DNA from: Hansfordia pulvinata
Taxonomy: Eukaryota; Ascomycota; Sordariomycetes; Xylariales
Assembly (NCBI GenBank): GCA_006538405.1
Contig: BJKQ01000005.1
Span: 3,076,052-3,140,051 of the forward strand
DNA: 64,000 bases
Direction: 5' to 3'
How positions within the stretch are numbered: position 1 is the first letter of the stretch; the number at the start of each line of letters is the position of its first letter. The notes beneath the pieces are model-generated. The model did not search any database, had not been told where the DNA came from, and saw nothing but the letters and a program-made list of their open reading frames with translations. The translations under genes were made by a program, and so were the position numbers. Positions 1 through 12,531 of this stretch are shown piece after piece.

Positions 1-380
1 GTGACCAGAGGGGATGACTGCCGGGGCCAGCCACCGAGAAGACCCATCAGTCTTCCAAGACCCGCAGGCAAGTAAGTCGGGACCCCAATAATCAGGATAA
101 TTCAAGTCCGGAGGCGTAGGAAAAGGTGCACTGTTAGGGCGTTCCGGTTGGCGGCGAGTTGCCCAAATACACAAAAAGCGAGATAGCGTCTTCAGGTACT
201 GCAAAATTGTTCTGGGCGGAACACTGATAAAACACTTGCTGCTTCCTCTTGTGGCCGTGGGTGAATTGTGCAAATGGAATTGTGAGGTGTGCGATACGGG
301 ACGATATCAGACGACCAACCCAAAGCAATAGCTGTAGCCAGCGAGAAGCAGACCAAGGTGCCTGGCTCTGCATGGGACCA
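1..380. other. Intergenic / 3' flank, no gene seen
   Basis: No convincing coding region on either strand. It lies just downstream of the minus-strand gene ending at 381 and probably holds its 3' UTR. Short open frames here overlap each other and have no recognisable protein features. Confidence 0.6.
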
Positions 381-1128
381 TCAGCGAGCCGCGGTGTCGC
401 CCCCGACTTGATGGTAGGCCCCACGGCCGGAGCTGGACCCAGACGGTAGACCAGAGCCATGACCATGGAGCGAAGACTTGGAGTTGCGGAATTCTTGAAG
501 GCGTTTGGCAGCAGCCCAGCCGAGCAGGCCGGTGGTGCCGAGAATGAAGCCCCAGACTATGAACTGGTCCTTGCGACTGTCGCGTTGAAAACAAGTGGCC
601 ACCACGTCGGTGTCTGAATCGGCGTCCTTGCAGATGGGCAGGTTGTGGGAGAGACAGAAGGCACGGGTGCATTGGGTGCAGGAGGATGAGGCGGCGCGAG
701 CTTCGTGCCGAAGATTCTGCTGGTGAATGCCCCGGTCGAAGGCATTGGTGGCTGAGGAAGTGGATGTGGCCGAATCGGAGGAGGAGGAAGTGATTGACGA
801 GGTCTCTGTCCCACTCTCAGTGGTGGAGGACTCGGAAGTCGAAGATGCGCTCTCAGGGTCTGTCGTGGGGAATGGGATCTCTGACTGTTGAGGCCCCAGC
901 TGGATCAGGGTACTGTTCTTGAAGCAGGTGCATTTGCAAAAGGTCGGAGGCGCTGAGAATAGCGAATGTAAGTGTCAAGACTTTCAGAAGTTGAATTATG
1001 TACCAGAAGCCACGTTCAGACCGATGCAACTCGACCGCGAATAACTTACATGCAGCAGCAACGAAGCTGAGATGGAGGCTGATCAACACCAGCAGCCCCA
1101 GGAGGAGCTTGAGCGAAAAGCTGGCCAT
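381..1128 (-). CDS. Fungal membrane-anchored protein with CKCTCF motif, 216 aa
   Basis: Two exons, 1128-1050 and 952-381, joined over a GTAAGT...CTCAG intron, give 216 residues. The N-terminus is a hydrophobic signal or anchor (MASFSLKLLLGLLVLIS...FVAAA). A Cys cluster follows (FCKCTCFKNST), then a Ser/Thr-rich linker, a second Cys block (SSCTQCTRAFCLSHNLPICK) and one membrane span (FIVWGFILGTTGLLGWAAA) with a short Gly/Ser-rich tail. The layout suggests a single-pass protein whose Cys-rich part faces the ER lumen or outside. It resembles a conserved, uncharacterised ascomycete family that I know only from its Cys motifs, so I assign no function. The intron joins the frames exactly and the start ATG leads directly into the signal sequence, so the model is well supported. 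Confidence 0.8.
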
Positions 1129-1722
1129 CTTGGAGCGGATGTCCTGAAAGCCTCGCTCTTAGTGACTGCGACTGTATTGCAATGAATGGTCTTTCATCAG
1201 GGGAGGTCGAAGACGTTTCCGAGGGCTTGTTTGGTGGCGGTATAAGATGCTCGTGTGTTCGTGGGTGGTGGTGATGGCGGCACTGGTCCCTCCGAATCAG
1301 AGGGAGTTGCAACTGTTCGGCATTGTACTGACCCAAGGTACCTAATAAGCCAGCCTGTTCAGCCTCCGACGACCTGGAAACGGGGGGTACTCTGAGGTGC
1401 GACGCCGTGCGTCTTGTGTACGAACAGCCGTACGCACCCCCTGGCACGCCTTGGACGCCTGGTACTCGTACTCCTCGCGCCTGCGCGTTGACGGTAGCTT
1501 CCGCGCCTTGCTATTTCAAGTTAGACCATAAGCTGTCGCGACTCCTTACCTGCCTTGCGCTGTTGCAGTGCAAGTACCTGACCGGGCGCCAGAAAAAAAC
1601 CACCATACTGAAGTTAAATCTTGTCTTCTCGTCGACTTTCGAAGACCCGCGTCCTCTCGCAACAGTACCATCATCGCTGGATTTCCTGCCACCACACCGC
1701 GTCGCTTATCCAGCCCGTCACA
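1129..1722. other. Divergent intergenic region
   Basis: This holds the promoters of two divergent genes, the Cys-motif protein (-) and mL50 (+). The mL50 reading frame stays open upstream of 1723, but no in-frame ATG precedes the one at 1723. No gene seen. Confidence 0.6.
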
Positions 1723-2992
1723 ATGCGTCGCATGTCGAGGCTTCGCCAGCCTCTGGCTGCATCTGCTTCGCCTTCGCCTTCTGCCACACACGGCCTGGCC
1801 TCGACCTGCTCTCCGACAGCGTCCTTCCGCGCCCCTTCCACGACACGCACATATCATTCTCGTCCTCAACCGCCTGCGCTCTGCCCTTGTCCGCCCTCTT
1901 CGACTCGTCTCGGCCGCTTCTACGCCACCAAGGCTGAGACTGCGCAGGCGGATGCCGTGGAGACGGACGCTGCCGTCTCCGAAAGCCCTGTATCTCTTCA
2001 AGGTGGCCTCGAAGCGATTCCGGACCCCCGACAGCAGCTGGGTGGCGGCTTGTTCGTGACACCTCCGCCAAGAACCCGCGCCGAGCATCAGGATGAGGTA
2101 GCCGACCCGTCATATGTCCCTGCCACTCAAGACACCGGGCTCAAGGCGGTCGGAGGACTAAAGCGCTGGTGGGAAGACCCAAAGCATTGGAAGGTGGATT
2201 TCGTGGGGTTCAAGCCCAAGTCAAAGATGGCCGACCCCGAAAAACTTGAGGCTGCTGTTCGGCGCGCTGTTGTCGAGGCACTCGCACTACAAAACGCCGG
2301 CCGTCATGAAGATCTTGTGAACTACTGGCCTCTTGGTCGCGCTGACGAAGCCCGCGCTTCCATGACCGTTACCCTCTCTGCCAATCCCGACGGGACCGCA
2401 ATTCTCGGCCAGGACGCTGCCAATGTCATCAGCGCCCTCGACTCTGCTGCAGATGTTGCATCCGAAGGCGCTGACGCATCAGCTGCGTACCCTCTCCGCG
2501 CTGCCGAATATCGCGACAGCTGGGATAAATCATGGAAGAACATTTCGCTGGCTGATCCGAGACTCAAGTTTGCTGTAAGTCGCTGTCTTATCTCACCTCC
2601 GCATCCGATTTTATCGCATCACACTGTTATTGGTCAATGGCTAATTTGCATTTCCATCGTCATAGGTCACGAAGCGAGTCTTCCAGCTCACTGGTCACCG
2701 TATCTCTGACGCCAAACTGCCCGGGATCCACTCTGTCGCCTCGTTGCTGGGCGCCGTGCTGACACCTCCGAAGCCCAAGACCCTAACATCAGAGGTCCAG
2801 ACGCGCCAGGAAGATCTTGTTGAGCTGCCCAATATGAAGGTAGCAGCCAAGCGCGTCACTCGAGGTGACAAGGAGAAGGCCCTCGGCAGATACAAGCTGA
2901 TTGAGGCGGAGTTGAAGAAGAGAGACCTTCCTCTCGATGGCCACGGCGGCGCCGAAAAGAGCAAAGAATTGGACTGGCTCCGCGGCAGGTGA
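1723..2992 (+). CDS. mrpl50: Mitochondrial large ribosomal subunit protein mL50
   Basis: Exons 1723-2574 and 2666-2992 (GTAAGT...CATAG intron, phase 0) give 392 residues. The first ~60 residues are rich in Arg, Ser and Ala without acidic residues, typical of a mitochondrial presequence. The core has WWEDPKHWKVDFVGF, an acidic/amphipathic middle, and across the splice junction KRVFQLTGHRISDAKLPG followed by LLGAVLTPPKPKTL. These fit my memory of the mL50 (39S L50) family of the mitoribosome large subunit. The start is the first ATG after an in-frame open stretch, in a favourable CACAATG context. The family call is from motifs; exon structure is firm. Confidence 0.75.
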
Positions 2993-3766
2993 GCAGTCTG
3001 CTGTTCCAGTGTACGTTTTGTTGTAAGACTCCGCTGGGGACCATTTCGTTCTGTGCCCAAGGATGGGAAACTCCCGAAGGCCTCTGTGCCTCTGTATAGA
3101 GACTAGAGTCGACACTGTACAATACTACCTACCCATACAAAAGAAACAGGCTTCCGCATCCTGGCGCTGTGTGATAGTCACACCCGGCTCGCGGTGAGCG
3201 GAACTGTCCCTTTTGTGGCAAATCATGCCAAGCATTTCTTATGTTGTGTCTGAATTCCCAAATCATCCGTGACGAGCCCTCGAACCCAACGAAAGTGGGG
3301 GTCGGTGGTGCCTAATTAGGTCTCCATGAGCAGTTGATCGTGGGCGAGATCATCGTGATCACTTTCAAGAGATGCCGAGACTAATGCTTGAGGCAATGAT
3401 TTTCAGATTTGGATACAGTTGCTGCTCTACAAGCTCTGCGCGAACCCAAGAAGAAACGACCATGGTTAGTTGGTAGGAGGCCTGCTTGTCTTTACCTCGA
3501 CACATATGGACTTTGCGCAGTATTGCGGCGAGACTTTGAAGTAGCAGTGACTGCTGATGTTACAACGAAGCTCATTTGCGACTGGCAGTATCGGAGTTGT
3601 GGTGATGGCTTTCTCTGGCGAACCGACGAGTCTGGACGTTGCGCTCGAGTTAGCCCACGCAGAACATTGAAGGATCCTCCAAAGCCATGTCTCGGGCGCT
3701 TTGTTTTATGCGATAAGGATAGTATTAGACTCGTCTGTTCCCATCAAATATCTGATCAACCAATAA
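2993..3766. other. Intergenic region between mL50 and tRNA-Lys
   Basis: Contains the mL50 3' region and the tRNA-Lys upstream region. One plus-strand open frame at 3409-3804 runs into the tRNA and shows no protein-like features; it is not called as a gene. Confidence 0.6.
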
Positions 3767-3839
3767 GCCCCGTTAGCTTAGTCGGAAGAGCGTGGGACTT
3801 TTAATCCCAAGGTCGTGGGTTCGAACCCCACACGGGGCG
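3767..3839 (+). tRNA. tRNA-Lys (anticodon UUU), no intron
   Basis: A complete cloverleaf can be drawn. The acceptor stem is GCCCCGT/ACGGGGC, the D arm begins GCTTAGTCGG, the anticodon stem is TGGGA/TCCCA with loop CTTTTAA (anticodon TTT), and the T arm is GTGGG-TTCGAAC-CCCAC, with discriminator G. A T-rich stretch follows within ten bases, consistent with RNA polymerase III termination. Confidence 0.95.
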
Positions 3840-4391
3840 CTTTCCTTTTGCCGTTGCCTTCAGATCACTGCGTCATGATTCAGGTTCCTCTTTTTTTGCC
3901 ACTCTGCGCCGTCCAGGCGATTGAGGCTGCACGTTGTGTGGTGCTGAGTGTGGTGGGTTGCAGCATACAGCAACGGTGCGATAGCAACGTCAGCGACGGG
4001 TATTGACGTCAATAGAACGATACCTCCTCCGGCAGCTACATGGAAGGCCTGCTGCTTGTACTTCCCAGACGTGCTTTGTACCCGACGAAATCTAACTTGA
4101 ATAGGCCTCGCCGCACGAGCTGGCGCAGCTTTTCTATACATCTAAAAGGCATTGCGCTTGTAAGCAGCTTAGTGCATTTAAGCGAACGTCTCAAAATTTC
4201 CGGCGAGCGACCCTGACACGGGCAAATCGCACTGCTGCATCGCATCGTACGGACCTCAATCGTGCCATTCCATATCGCCGTGAAGCGCGTCGTCGCTCCT
4301 TGTCCAACACATCCAGCTTACGGCCCCGTTACGCCACCCAATCAAAAACCCCAAATCACGACTCAATAACGAACTGCTCGCACCCAACACC
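3840..4391. other. Intergenic, upstream of the Cox14-domain gene
   Basis: The promoter/5' region of the next plus-strand gene. No coding signal seen beyond short overlapping open frames. Confidence 0.6.
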
Positions 4392-5475
4392 ATGGCGAAG
4401 GACGGCAGCAGCGGCAGCCGAGGGCCGCGCACCGTCGCCGACGCCACACGCTTCACCCCTAACACGCCTCACGCAAAGTCCAAGGCCACCCCAGCTGCCT
4501 CTGCCCCATCGCCATCCTCCAGCTCTCCTGCGGCCTCCAGATCATCTGCCGCCAAGTCGCAACAACCTAAAGTCCCGCCCCAGACCCCGTCTGCCTCTAG
4601 GCCGTCGCCTTTACCCAATGCCCCTCGAATGCCCGGCCAGGCGCAGCCCGAATCCGTTGAGGACAGAGTCAGGAGGCTGCGCGCGGCCCATCTTGCTGCC
4701 CGTCAGCACAAAGTCTCTCGCTTCGATCAGGTTGTTGGCACCTCTCGCAGATTCTTCGACGCCGCCCACAAGTTCACCGTTATGGGCCTGATCGGTTTCA
4801 GCGGTACGTGCAGCCCCCCCCCCCCCCCCCCCACCCCCAAACAAGTTCCAATCCCTCATTAATTCGTCTCGCTGTGACCAACTAACTCCCTTTTCAGGTC
4901 TGGCGTTGCTCGTCACCGTCTACGCCACCGGCGACATGATTCTTTACAACCGCAAGCGCCGCAGCGAGTTCTTCGCGCTCCAGCAACATATAAAGGAGGG
5001 CAGCTTTGAGGAGGCCCGCCTCGCCTACATTGGAGGCACCGCGACCGAGGAACAAATTGCGATAGTTGACGAGGCGACGGAGAAGGCCCAGCAAGCCGGC
5101 ATGACCCTCCCTGCCCTTTTGTCCAGCATCAACGCCGCTGAGTCCCAGTCCGACGCTGCCGCCCCGGCCCTGGCCCCGGCGCCCACTCCGGCCACTCAAC
5201 CAGAGCAGCCCGCTGACGAGCCCGACAAGAAGTCAGGTGGCATCATGTCGTGGCTGTTCCGCGACCTCCAGAAGGAGGAGACTCGCGACGACAGCGTCAA
5301 TGCTGCCGCGCCCGCTGCACAGCGTGCCCCGGGCGTCGCGCAGGCCGTCGAGAACAAGGCCAAGGCTGCTTTTGAGCAGGAGAAAGAGAACCAGAGAACG
5401 GGAGGGCCGCTTGATCAGCTTGGTCTGGACTCTCAGGCCAAGACCCAGCCCAAAAAGACTGGATGGTTCTGGTAA
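4392..5475 (+). CDS. Cox14-domain cytochrome c oxidase assembly protein
   Basis: Exons 4392-4803 and 4898-5475 (GTACGT...TTTCAG, phase 1) give 329 residues. Residues ~1-90 are a low-complexity Ser/Pro/Ala leader. Then comes KVSRFDQVVGTSRRFFDAAHKFTVMG running into one membrane span (LIGFSGLALLVTVYATGDMI) and YNRKRRSEFFALQQ. This block matches the Cox14 family, small inner-membrane proteins that help cytochrome oxidase assembly. The fungal versions I recall carry a long C-terminal extension, as here: a charged helix, an Ala/Pro linker, and an end in KKTGWFW. The intron holds a long C homopolymer (about 4813-4832). The domain call is good; the role in this organism is inferred. Confidence 0.8.
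4813..4832. repeat. Poly-C tract in the Cox14-gene intron
   Basis: An almost uninterrupted run of about 19 C residues, then ACCCCC, lies just inside the 5' end of the intron. Its exact length is likely to be unreliable in any assembly. Confidence 0.9.
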
Positions 5476-6907
5476 GCGTGTACAATCTGGAAATTGACAG
5501 GTATGATCTGCCGGCCGGGGACGATGCCCTTTTGGCCGGCATGTCGAGGACCGGGGTTGGGTCAGATGGGTAGAGAGTGAGTCGGAGAAGGGGAACAAAC
5601 CTACACGAGTAGAATGTCCCAGCAAAGATCTGTAACATAAGTTGTAGTTATTGGACGATGCATAGAAACAGGCGTACATGATCATCAGCCAGCAGCTATA
5701 TGCGTGACGGCTTTCATTCTCTCCAACCTAAGTAGCTCAATCTGTGCACGACGTGCCTGGACGCTGTCCATGTTCCTCTCCTGCCTCCCGAGTCGGTTCC
5801 CAAGTTGCATGCAAGGGCGGACGTGGGTCATATGGGTTCACGATCCGGTCGATGGTTTATGGTACCGCAATGAGACAGTCCAGCGACGGCACAGCTGCTT
5901 TAGCTCGCTCGGACTTCTAGGAGCATAATCAATTACTCGCTCCTACCTCCCATCCCACAGCTGTCTGCGTTTCGAGTGCCTATAGAGCCACCACACGGCT
6001 TGAGAAGATACTGGAAGCCTCCCAAGGCCAGCGCTTGTATCCGGGGGGGGTGACGTGTTCATGCACCCAATGGCCACACGCCCACCCTGCCTTGTGCAGG
6101 GGCGCCGGTTACAACGTTCACGAGTCGAGGTACAGCCTCAAGCCACTCAATAAAGCAAGAAGAATTCTCATTCTGATTAAGTCGCACTGACGCTGCCGGC
6201 GGCGTGTCTGTCTAGTTGATGAATATCATATGCGCTGAACGCCCGTGTACTCCGCGACCTGGCGATACGTTCAAGCCGGGTGAATCTTCTCTCCATCCCG
6301 CACCCGCGTCCAACGGGCATGTCGTAATCGCACTTGATCTCATCGGCCAGACTCTCTGCCCATCGGTCCCCAATGTATGCCAACTGATACCACAAACCTG
6401 CCCAAAATGTGTATGAAAAAACCCAATGGAGAAGAGGAAGGAATGAAAATGCATCAGTGAGCGTCTCGAGGGTATATAATGTAAAGAGCGAGTAGTGTAT
6501 GAGGAAAAACGCTGAAAGACGAAATATGAGAGTTGTGATCCCGTGGCGAGTGGGACAGCTGACGCCATGCACCACGTGCATGAGAAGGAATGATAAAACG
6601 GTGAAAAGATAATGCGGTCAAAACGCTGGATATGCTTGGATGTTTTTCATGCCCGGTTTCGGCGTGTCTGTTTTTTTTTTTTTTTTTGGCGTGAATGGCG
6701 CTGGGCCAATGTCGAAGATGTCCAAGTTGGTCGAAGTGATGTGCCTCAACCACGGACCAGGGTAGAAACGAATGACATCGGGCCCAAAGCTGAGGCCGTA
6801 GTATACAGTTTGCAAATGACGAGTAGGCCGCAGGCGTTTCTCGTCGAGGTGCAGCAAGGAGCGCCAAGCTGTTATGAGACTGGAAAGATGCATCGAGAGC
6901 CACCGCT
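5476..6907. other. Convergent intergenic region, 1.4 kb
   Basis: Lies between the 3' end of the Cox14-domain gene (+) and the 3' end of the next minus-strand gene. Contains a poly-T run near 6670-6688. Open frames are short, overlapping and lack recognisable motifs. Probably UTRs plus non-coding sequence. Confidence 0.55.
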
Positions 6908-7724
6908 CTAGGTGACAATGATGTGGTTGAAGTGTCCAGGAATCTTTTGGCGGCACTTTTCGCAGTCGGCACGGTACCCTATACTAAATGCCTTTTTCAT
7001 GCCAGGTTGGGCGGCAGTCCATGAATTAATGGTGTGTTTGCTGCGGCTGTGTCCAAATTTTGTCTTGGGAGAGGGCGTGGTTGGTGCCGAAGTCGGCGGG
7101 GGAGTCCCGACGTCAAAATCACCGTCGCCGTCGGCGTCAGACATGCTGGCGTCGGCACCGTCTTCGGATGGCACGGCATGGATGTTTGGGTGCAGGGCCA
7201 TGCCGGGACTCGCGGGCCGTCTTCTCCTCCGCTCTCACTGATAGGAGATGGGAGGCGGCGATTCTGAACCATTGACCACTCAGGAGCAGCCTGCAGCGAA
7301 CGAGGTACCGAAGGATCCTGAGGGGCAGGAAAGCCGGTTTGGTTGTTACTGTGCAGCTGGGCAGCGAAAGTGCAGTGAATGGGAGTCGGTATGCGGGCTG
7401 TATCGCTAAGTTGCAAAGCCGGGGGGCGCACGAAGGGGGGCCATTCGTCCCATACGGAGCCGGAATGTCCATCATCATCTGCGAGTCGGATTGCTGGTGC
7501 TGGGACTGGGTCTGGTGGCAGCAGCTGCGCGCGTCGCCTCCTTCCGAGTCGACTGGCGTAATGGTTGACAGGTCAGACCATCGCATTTCTTGAGGGGCAG
7601 TGCGCAGGGGAAGAGCATTGAGACGCTTGTTGCGGTGCTCAGAGAAGCCACCAAAGCTGCCATCGTCGCCTTGCTCGCGGAGCCTCTTGCGATTCCACAG
7701 GTCGTTATCGTAATTGACGGCCAT
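6908..7724 (-). CDS. Conserved fungal protein (MAVNYDNDLWNRKR family), broken frame
   Basis: Starts at ATG 7724 (MAVNYDNDLWNRKRLREQ...FSEHRNKRLNALPLR) and ends at TAG 6908 (SIGYRADCEKCRQKIPGHFN). The middle has RIPTPIHCTFAAQ and NRRLPSPISESG. These blocks belong to a conserved filamentous-ascomycete family of unknown function that I recognise by sequence. They lie in three frames. The first change could be a 50-nt GT-AG intron (7455-7406) or a lost C in a C run. The second could be a 77-nt GT-AG intron (7238-7162) or a lost base, and the apparently conserved stretch SPGMALHP lies inside that putative intron. With two single-base corrections the protein is about 270 aa; with both introns about 229. 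The C-terminal CEKC pair could bind metal, but no function is known. Confidence 0.65.
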
Positions 7725-10700
7725 GGTGATGAAAGAGTTCACAGAGAGATAGATGTCTGTATAGGCAAAGTGGCCGTCCTTGGAATAGGTGATGTTGACT
7801 GAGGGAATCCGTGCAGCGTCGAGGTGGAATCTGAGTGCAGGGTGGCAGACAGAAAGTCGGTTTAACAGTCAGCCACGAAGGGGCGAGGGCAGCAGAGGCC
7901 AGGTCGCGGGGCCAATTCAACGACGCGCCAAAGAGGGCGAAGGGGCGAATTCTCAAAAGGGGGAGGGCGCCACCGATACCCAAGCAGTCGGTGCTTGAAT
8001 TGGGATGTCACTTCTCACGCTTCGCTGGGGCGGCTGCGGCTGTATCGTGCTTGAAGTCCCAAGTCCGGTCCGGTGAAGGGGCAATGGAGCGTTGAAGTAG
8101 CCGGTATTTCTGGTGCGTCGGGGTGGCAGGGACAGAGAGAAGAAAGACTCAAACCAGCAGAGCCGGGCGGGGAATAGAGGAGGGTTGGATGTATAATTAA
8201 GGGAAGATCAGAATAATTCAGGCAGACGACAGCGGGCTCCTGGAAGCTGGAGCAATGCAAGAGTAAAGTAATAAGGAAGGTATAAGGCAGGCCACTGGGA
8301 TAAGAAGGAACAAAAGAACTCGAGTATGAGAAAGAGCAGGACTGGGTATCTGTGTGGTCACACCCTATTGTCCAGGACTCGGCAATGCAAATTGGCACAA
8401 TCCAGCTCAGGCGCAGATGCGTACAATATATTAATCCGCTGTATGGGCGCTGAGGTGGTTGCGTATACTCCAGATGCAATAACGGGCGGGCAAGTAGGCG
8501 GGCAGACAGACACACACGCAGACAGAGGGGACAGGAGGAGAAAAGAGAGGCTCTCGAGCCAACGATCGCGGGAGGAGGAGAAGAGGAGGCGGAGGTGAGG
8601 GATGCCCCAGTCTGTCCGTCCTGGTCCCGGACCCACTACTGCTCAGCCAAGGCTAGCCGGCCCATGATGTACTCGTACCTCCCTCCCAAGTGTGCTACGA
8701 TGCCGCCTGTCCTACGGGGGGTTAGCTTGGCCGAGCTGGTCGTGCTGGTCTCTGCGGTCGCCTCCGCCGGTACGCTGGCGCAGCTGGATACAAACTTGGA
8801 GCATGGCGGGTACATGTAATCCACCCCAGCCTCTGCCCTGCATATGCGTCTCAGAGCCAGCGGCGCGGAGTATCTCGTACTGGCGCGCGGGCCCGACACG
8901 GGCAGTCCTTGGATGGCGCTCCCGTCTGGGAAAGGTCACGTCGAAACCCTTGGAACCCGACTGGCCCGGGCGTGGATAACCACCCAAGTTCCCCGGCCCC
9001 CCGGCGGGTCTAGCACCGTGCGCATTTGCCTGCCGCCTCCCACCGACTCACGATGCGAGTGCCGCCGCCGTGCTTGCTCCGGCGTCGCCCCCTCTCCCTC
9101 CCCTCCTCCCCTGATTCACAATGAGCATGCGGTGGAATGCACGTACTTGCCCATCTCGTCCATTATTAGGCTCATGCACCGTTGGTTACATACCACACAA
9201 GAATGGTATCAATGATGTGTACTCGAATACTGTCCGCATGGCTTGCTAGATTCCGTTAATATGCGATTTTCCTGCGGGACTGCCTCCTACCTAGTAGGTA
9301 CCACTCGACCTGCCGTACCGTACGTACCTGCCGACGAGTGCACCTTTCTTCCATGTCACCGATGACGGAACGCGCTCAGGCGTCTCTTATCAGCACACGA
9401 CGACTTGGATCAATTCCATGCGCGTCCTGAGGACATGCCAACTCAAACCTTCCAAAAGACCTGTCAACAAAGCCGCCATCTCGACGCGTCACACTCGGGT
9501 CGACGAAACCCAACTACGGATACGCCGCCGCGCGAGCAAGCATCACGGAGAAGGGAGTCAATAAATAACAGCAGAAGAAAAAAAAAAAACAGAGTGGTGG
9601 CGACCGAGTGTACAGCCACCATTGATCTCCCAAAGTCGGGTGGCAGGTACTCGAATGAGAGGTAGGTAAGGTACGAGTAGTCGTACCTCTCGTGAGACTT
9701 GCGATTTGCGGTCCGTCCTTGGTGGGTTCTTGCACGGTCTTGGCCTCGGCAAACCCGGCTTCGCGGGCCACTCCATATGCCTGCCCCCCCAGACGAGTTA
9801 CGCCCGCGGTGGGACTCCTTCGGTGTCATGGCCGCAGAACTTTTCCATTGATACGTAAGCCCACGCACCCACGCACCACGCTCACCACGATGGCCCAGCA
9901 CCCCTGGGATCTCCTGGCCGGGCTTGGGCCATCCCAAGACAAGGCGCCGTGGTGCAACCTTGTGAGATCATGCCCTCGGCCGGCCGTCGAGTACGGGGTA
10001 CATGTACGTTGAAGTGCGGACTACGAATTCGTACTCCGGCACGGGTGGCTAGCCCTGGTACGCAAGCTTGATGTGTTCTTTCGTGGCTGCACGCGTCCAT
10101 GCGCCTACTGGGATATTTCAACTCAACCCGGTCCCAGTCCGAGCCCGACAAGAGGACGACCGCAATGTGATGCAGCCAGGCCAGGCCAGCCGGCTTTCGC
10201 CATGCAAATCCTGCTAGCCATAGGGTCATTCGTTTACCGGTCTGAATACACCTGGCCGTGAGGCGGTCCCTTGCACCAGTGCCACTTGGCGCTGACATCG
10301 CATAGGTATTGACCACTCGTGGTGATTCGAAGCCAACCATTCGAGAGACTGTGAATACACCCGCCGTTAGTCGTAATAATAATAAGTTCTCCTCGCTGTG
10401 TCGCAATAGGACCACCCGTAGCGGAGCCCGGCCGCAACACTAACGGAGTACTCGTACGAGTACGGATAGGACTCCGGGACCACGAGTGTTGATGTCTAAA
10501 AATATCCTCTTCTTGAAGCTGTCCCCCTGCAATCCAGGGCTGGTGGTATGCGCCGCCCCCTCTCCGACACTCCGCCCAGTCTTTGGTATAATGGAGGCTC
10601 AGCGAAGTATCCATACTCCGATATCCCGCATTCTCGGCTCACGTCCGCCCGCGACTCGGATGATCAACAAGGCCCGCCTACGCGATGCTGCGCGGGGTGC

Positions 10701-12531
10701 ATCAAGAAATTGCAATCCACATGCGTAACAGCACCCACGACTCCCTCGCGACACCAGCGGCCGCTTGTGGCGAGTCTGTCAAACGCGTCTCATGTGTGGC
10801 TCATGTTTCCCGGCAGGCCATGTGACATAGTCGCTTCGCGGGTGTCCCGCAAGCATCAGGCGACGATCCTTGGGTGACTTACGCGGACATCCCCATCCCT
10901 CTGTTTCTCCTCCCTCATCCCGAGCGCCTCCAACTTCCCTGTGATAGTGCTAGTTTTGTCAGGGCTAGCCGCCATCCATCCCGCGTTCCTCCGTTGGGGG
11001 CCGCACTGAGACGGAACCGCCTAGCCCAGCTTCCCCGCGCGACCAACAAGTCTCGCCCCTAGGTACACACATACACAATGCTCACACTCATACATCTATC
11101 CACCACATTTATTACTATCGATCTCAGAATGCCATCGGACTATCACGTAGACAGGCACAGACAGCTGGCGACGCTCACAGGGGCAGAGACGTGAGAGCGA
11201 GCGCTGTGCAGCCTCGCTTGACAAGTTTGGTGTGTTCGCATATCCACAGGCCTCTGGTTTCTGTCAATACTCGTACGCATCAAATTGCTCATCTTTCTAT
11301 TGCGACAACGTCCACCTATCTCGCTTTGGGCTCGTCGGGCTGAGCATGATGACTTTGAGTGGATCCCATGGCTCCTGTGTCGGCAAGCCCGTCCTCTCGG
11401 CGCGACTACTAACAAGATCCCCCGTGGCGGACTGCATATAAGGTAGGACGACGGTTCCTATGTTAGACCGTGCCAGCCCTTATGATATCCGTTCATATCA
11501 TCGTCGAAAGTCTTGAACCTACATCTTTAGCAGTTTCCATAATCGCCGAAGCCTTAGAACCTACATAAAACAAAATAAAGTCGATGCCGACCTGAAGAGT
11601 GTGCAAGTAAAAACATTCACATGCCAAGTATTGAGGTGCACGAGCAATGCCCGTACATCAAGGCATCTGAAGCCCGACCTTGTGAACAATGGCTTCGTGA
11701 CACGGATATAACGATGGAACCTGCATTACCAGTCATCTATGAGGTTTTGCCACCCAACTGATCTGCTTCAACTAAGCAAGCCTAGATTAGGTACCTGCAA
11801 GATGTGCCTGCGTCTTAAGTATTTCAAATAGCCCAAGTTCGCAGCGAAGGACATCTTGTCTATATACCAGAATAATTAAATTATTGGGTTGATTATCGAC
11901 AGGAACTGCACGGTGAGGGACGAATTTCACATATGACGCAATGTCGATGTTTAATGCCTAATCTAGAAGATCAGTTTGCGTGGAAGTGACATTGCTACAT
12001 CTATGCAAAGGTAGGTTGATGAGAGCGATTCCAGAAGTTGGCGAGTGTAGTTCGTGATTTGGCAGCGTTCGGGTTCAAATATTCACGCTTCTTCAAGCGG
12101 GTGAAAGTTCATGGCGCCATCGCCAAAGTCTCGGCGCAGTTGATACCAAGAGGCGTTAGCCGAGAAAGATGGCCTCGCTACGATCATGAGAAGGTGGGGT
12201 CGCTCCCGCCCGTCCTGTCTTCGGCGTGAGCACTTGCCAGCTGCAGGCAGCTGACACACATGAGCGTCTTGCTGCCCTGTTTGCCGAAATACATTTGTGG
12301 GAACGAAAATCCAGCGTATCCACGTCCACGTGCCAAGCCAAGCCAGGCCAGGCGCAAGGACCTGGCAGAGCGAACGGCAGCCACACCCGACCAATTTTGG
12401 CTCGTAGCGAAATTTCGAGACCCTCTCTTCGGTTCCAGGACGACGACCTCATCCCGATCAACCCTCACTTTTCCAGCCGCCAGTCCACCACCACCCAGAA
12501 CACCTAGCCGACGTGGTCGCGATAAGTCACA
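7725..12531. other. Gene-poor region, 4.8 kb
   Basis: No gene recognised. The part near 7725-8600 is probably the promoter and long 5' leader of the minus-strand gene at 6908-7724. About 11450-12050 is visibly more AT-rich. A perfect 16-bp palindrome GTACTCGTACGAGTAC lies at 10448-10463, with a related imperfect one near 9671. The last few hundred bases, pyrimidine-rich toward 12500, are the promoter of the eL13 gene. Confidence 0.5.

Noticed and set aside
3409..3804. A 131-residue open frame on the plus strand
   Set aside because: It runs into the tRNA-Lys gene, has no motif, and lies between convincing genes without splice or promoter support.
8015..8515. A 166-residue minus-strand open frame
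   Set aside because: Composition is Cys/Ser/Leu-rich and pyrimidine-biased without protein features; more likely upstream leader or promoter of the gene at 6908-7724.
9000..12000. Dispersed 5S rRNA gene or further tRNAs
   Set aside because: I looked for the 5S core and for tRNA T-arm signatures here and found none that could be folded.
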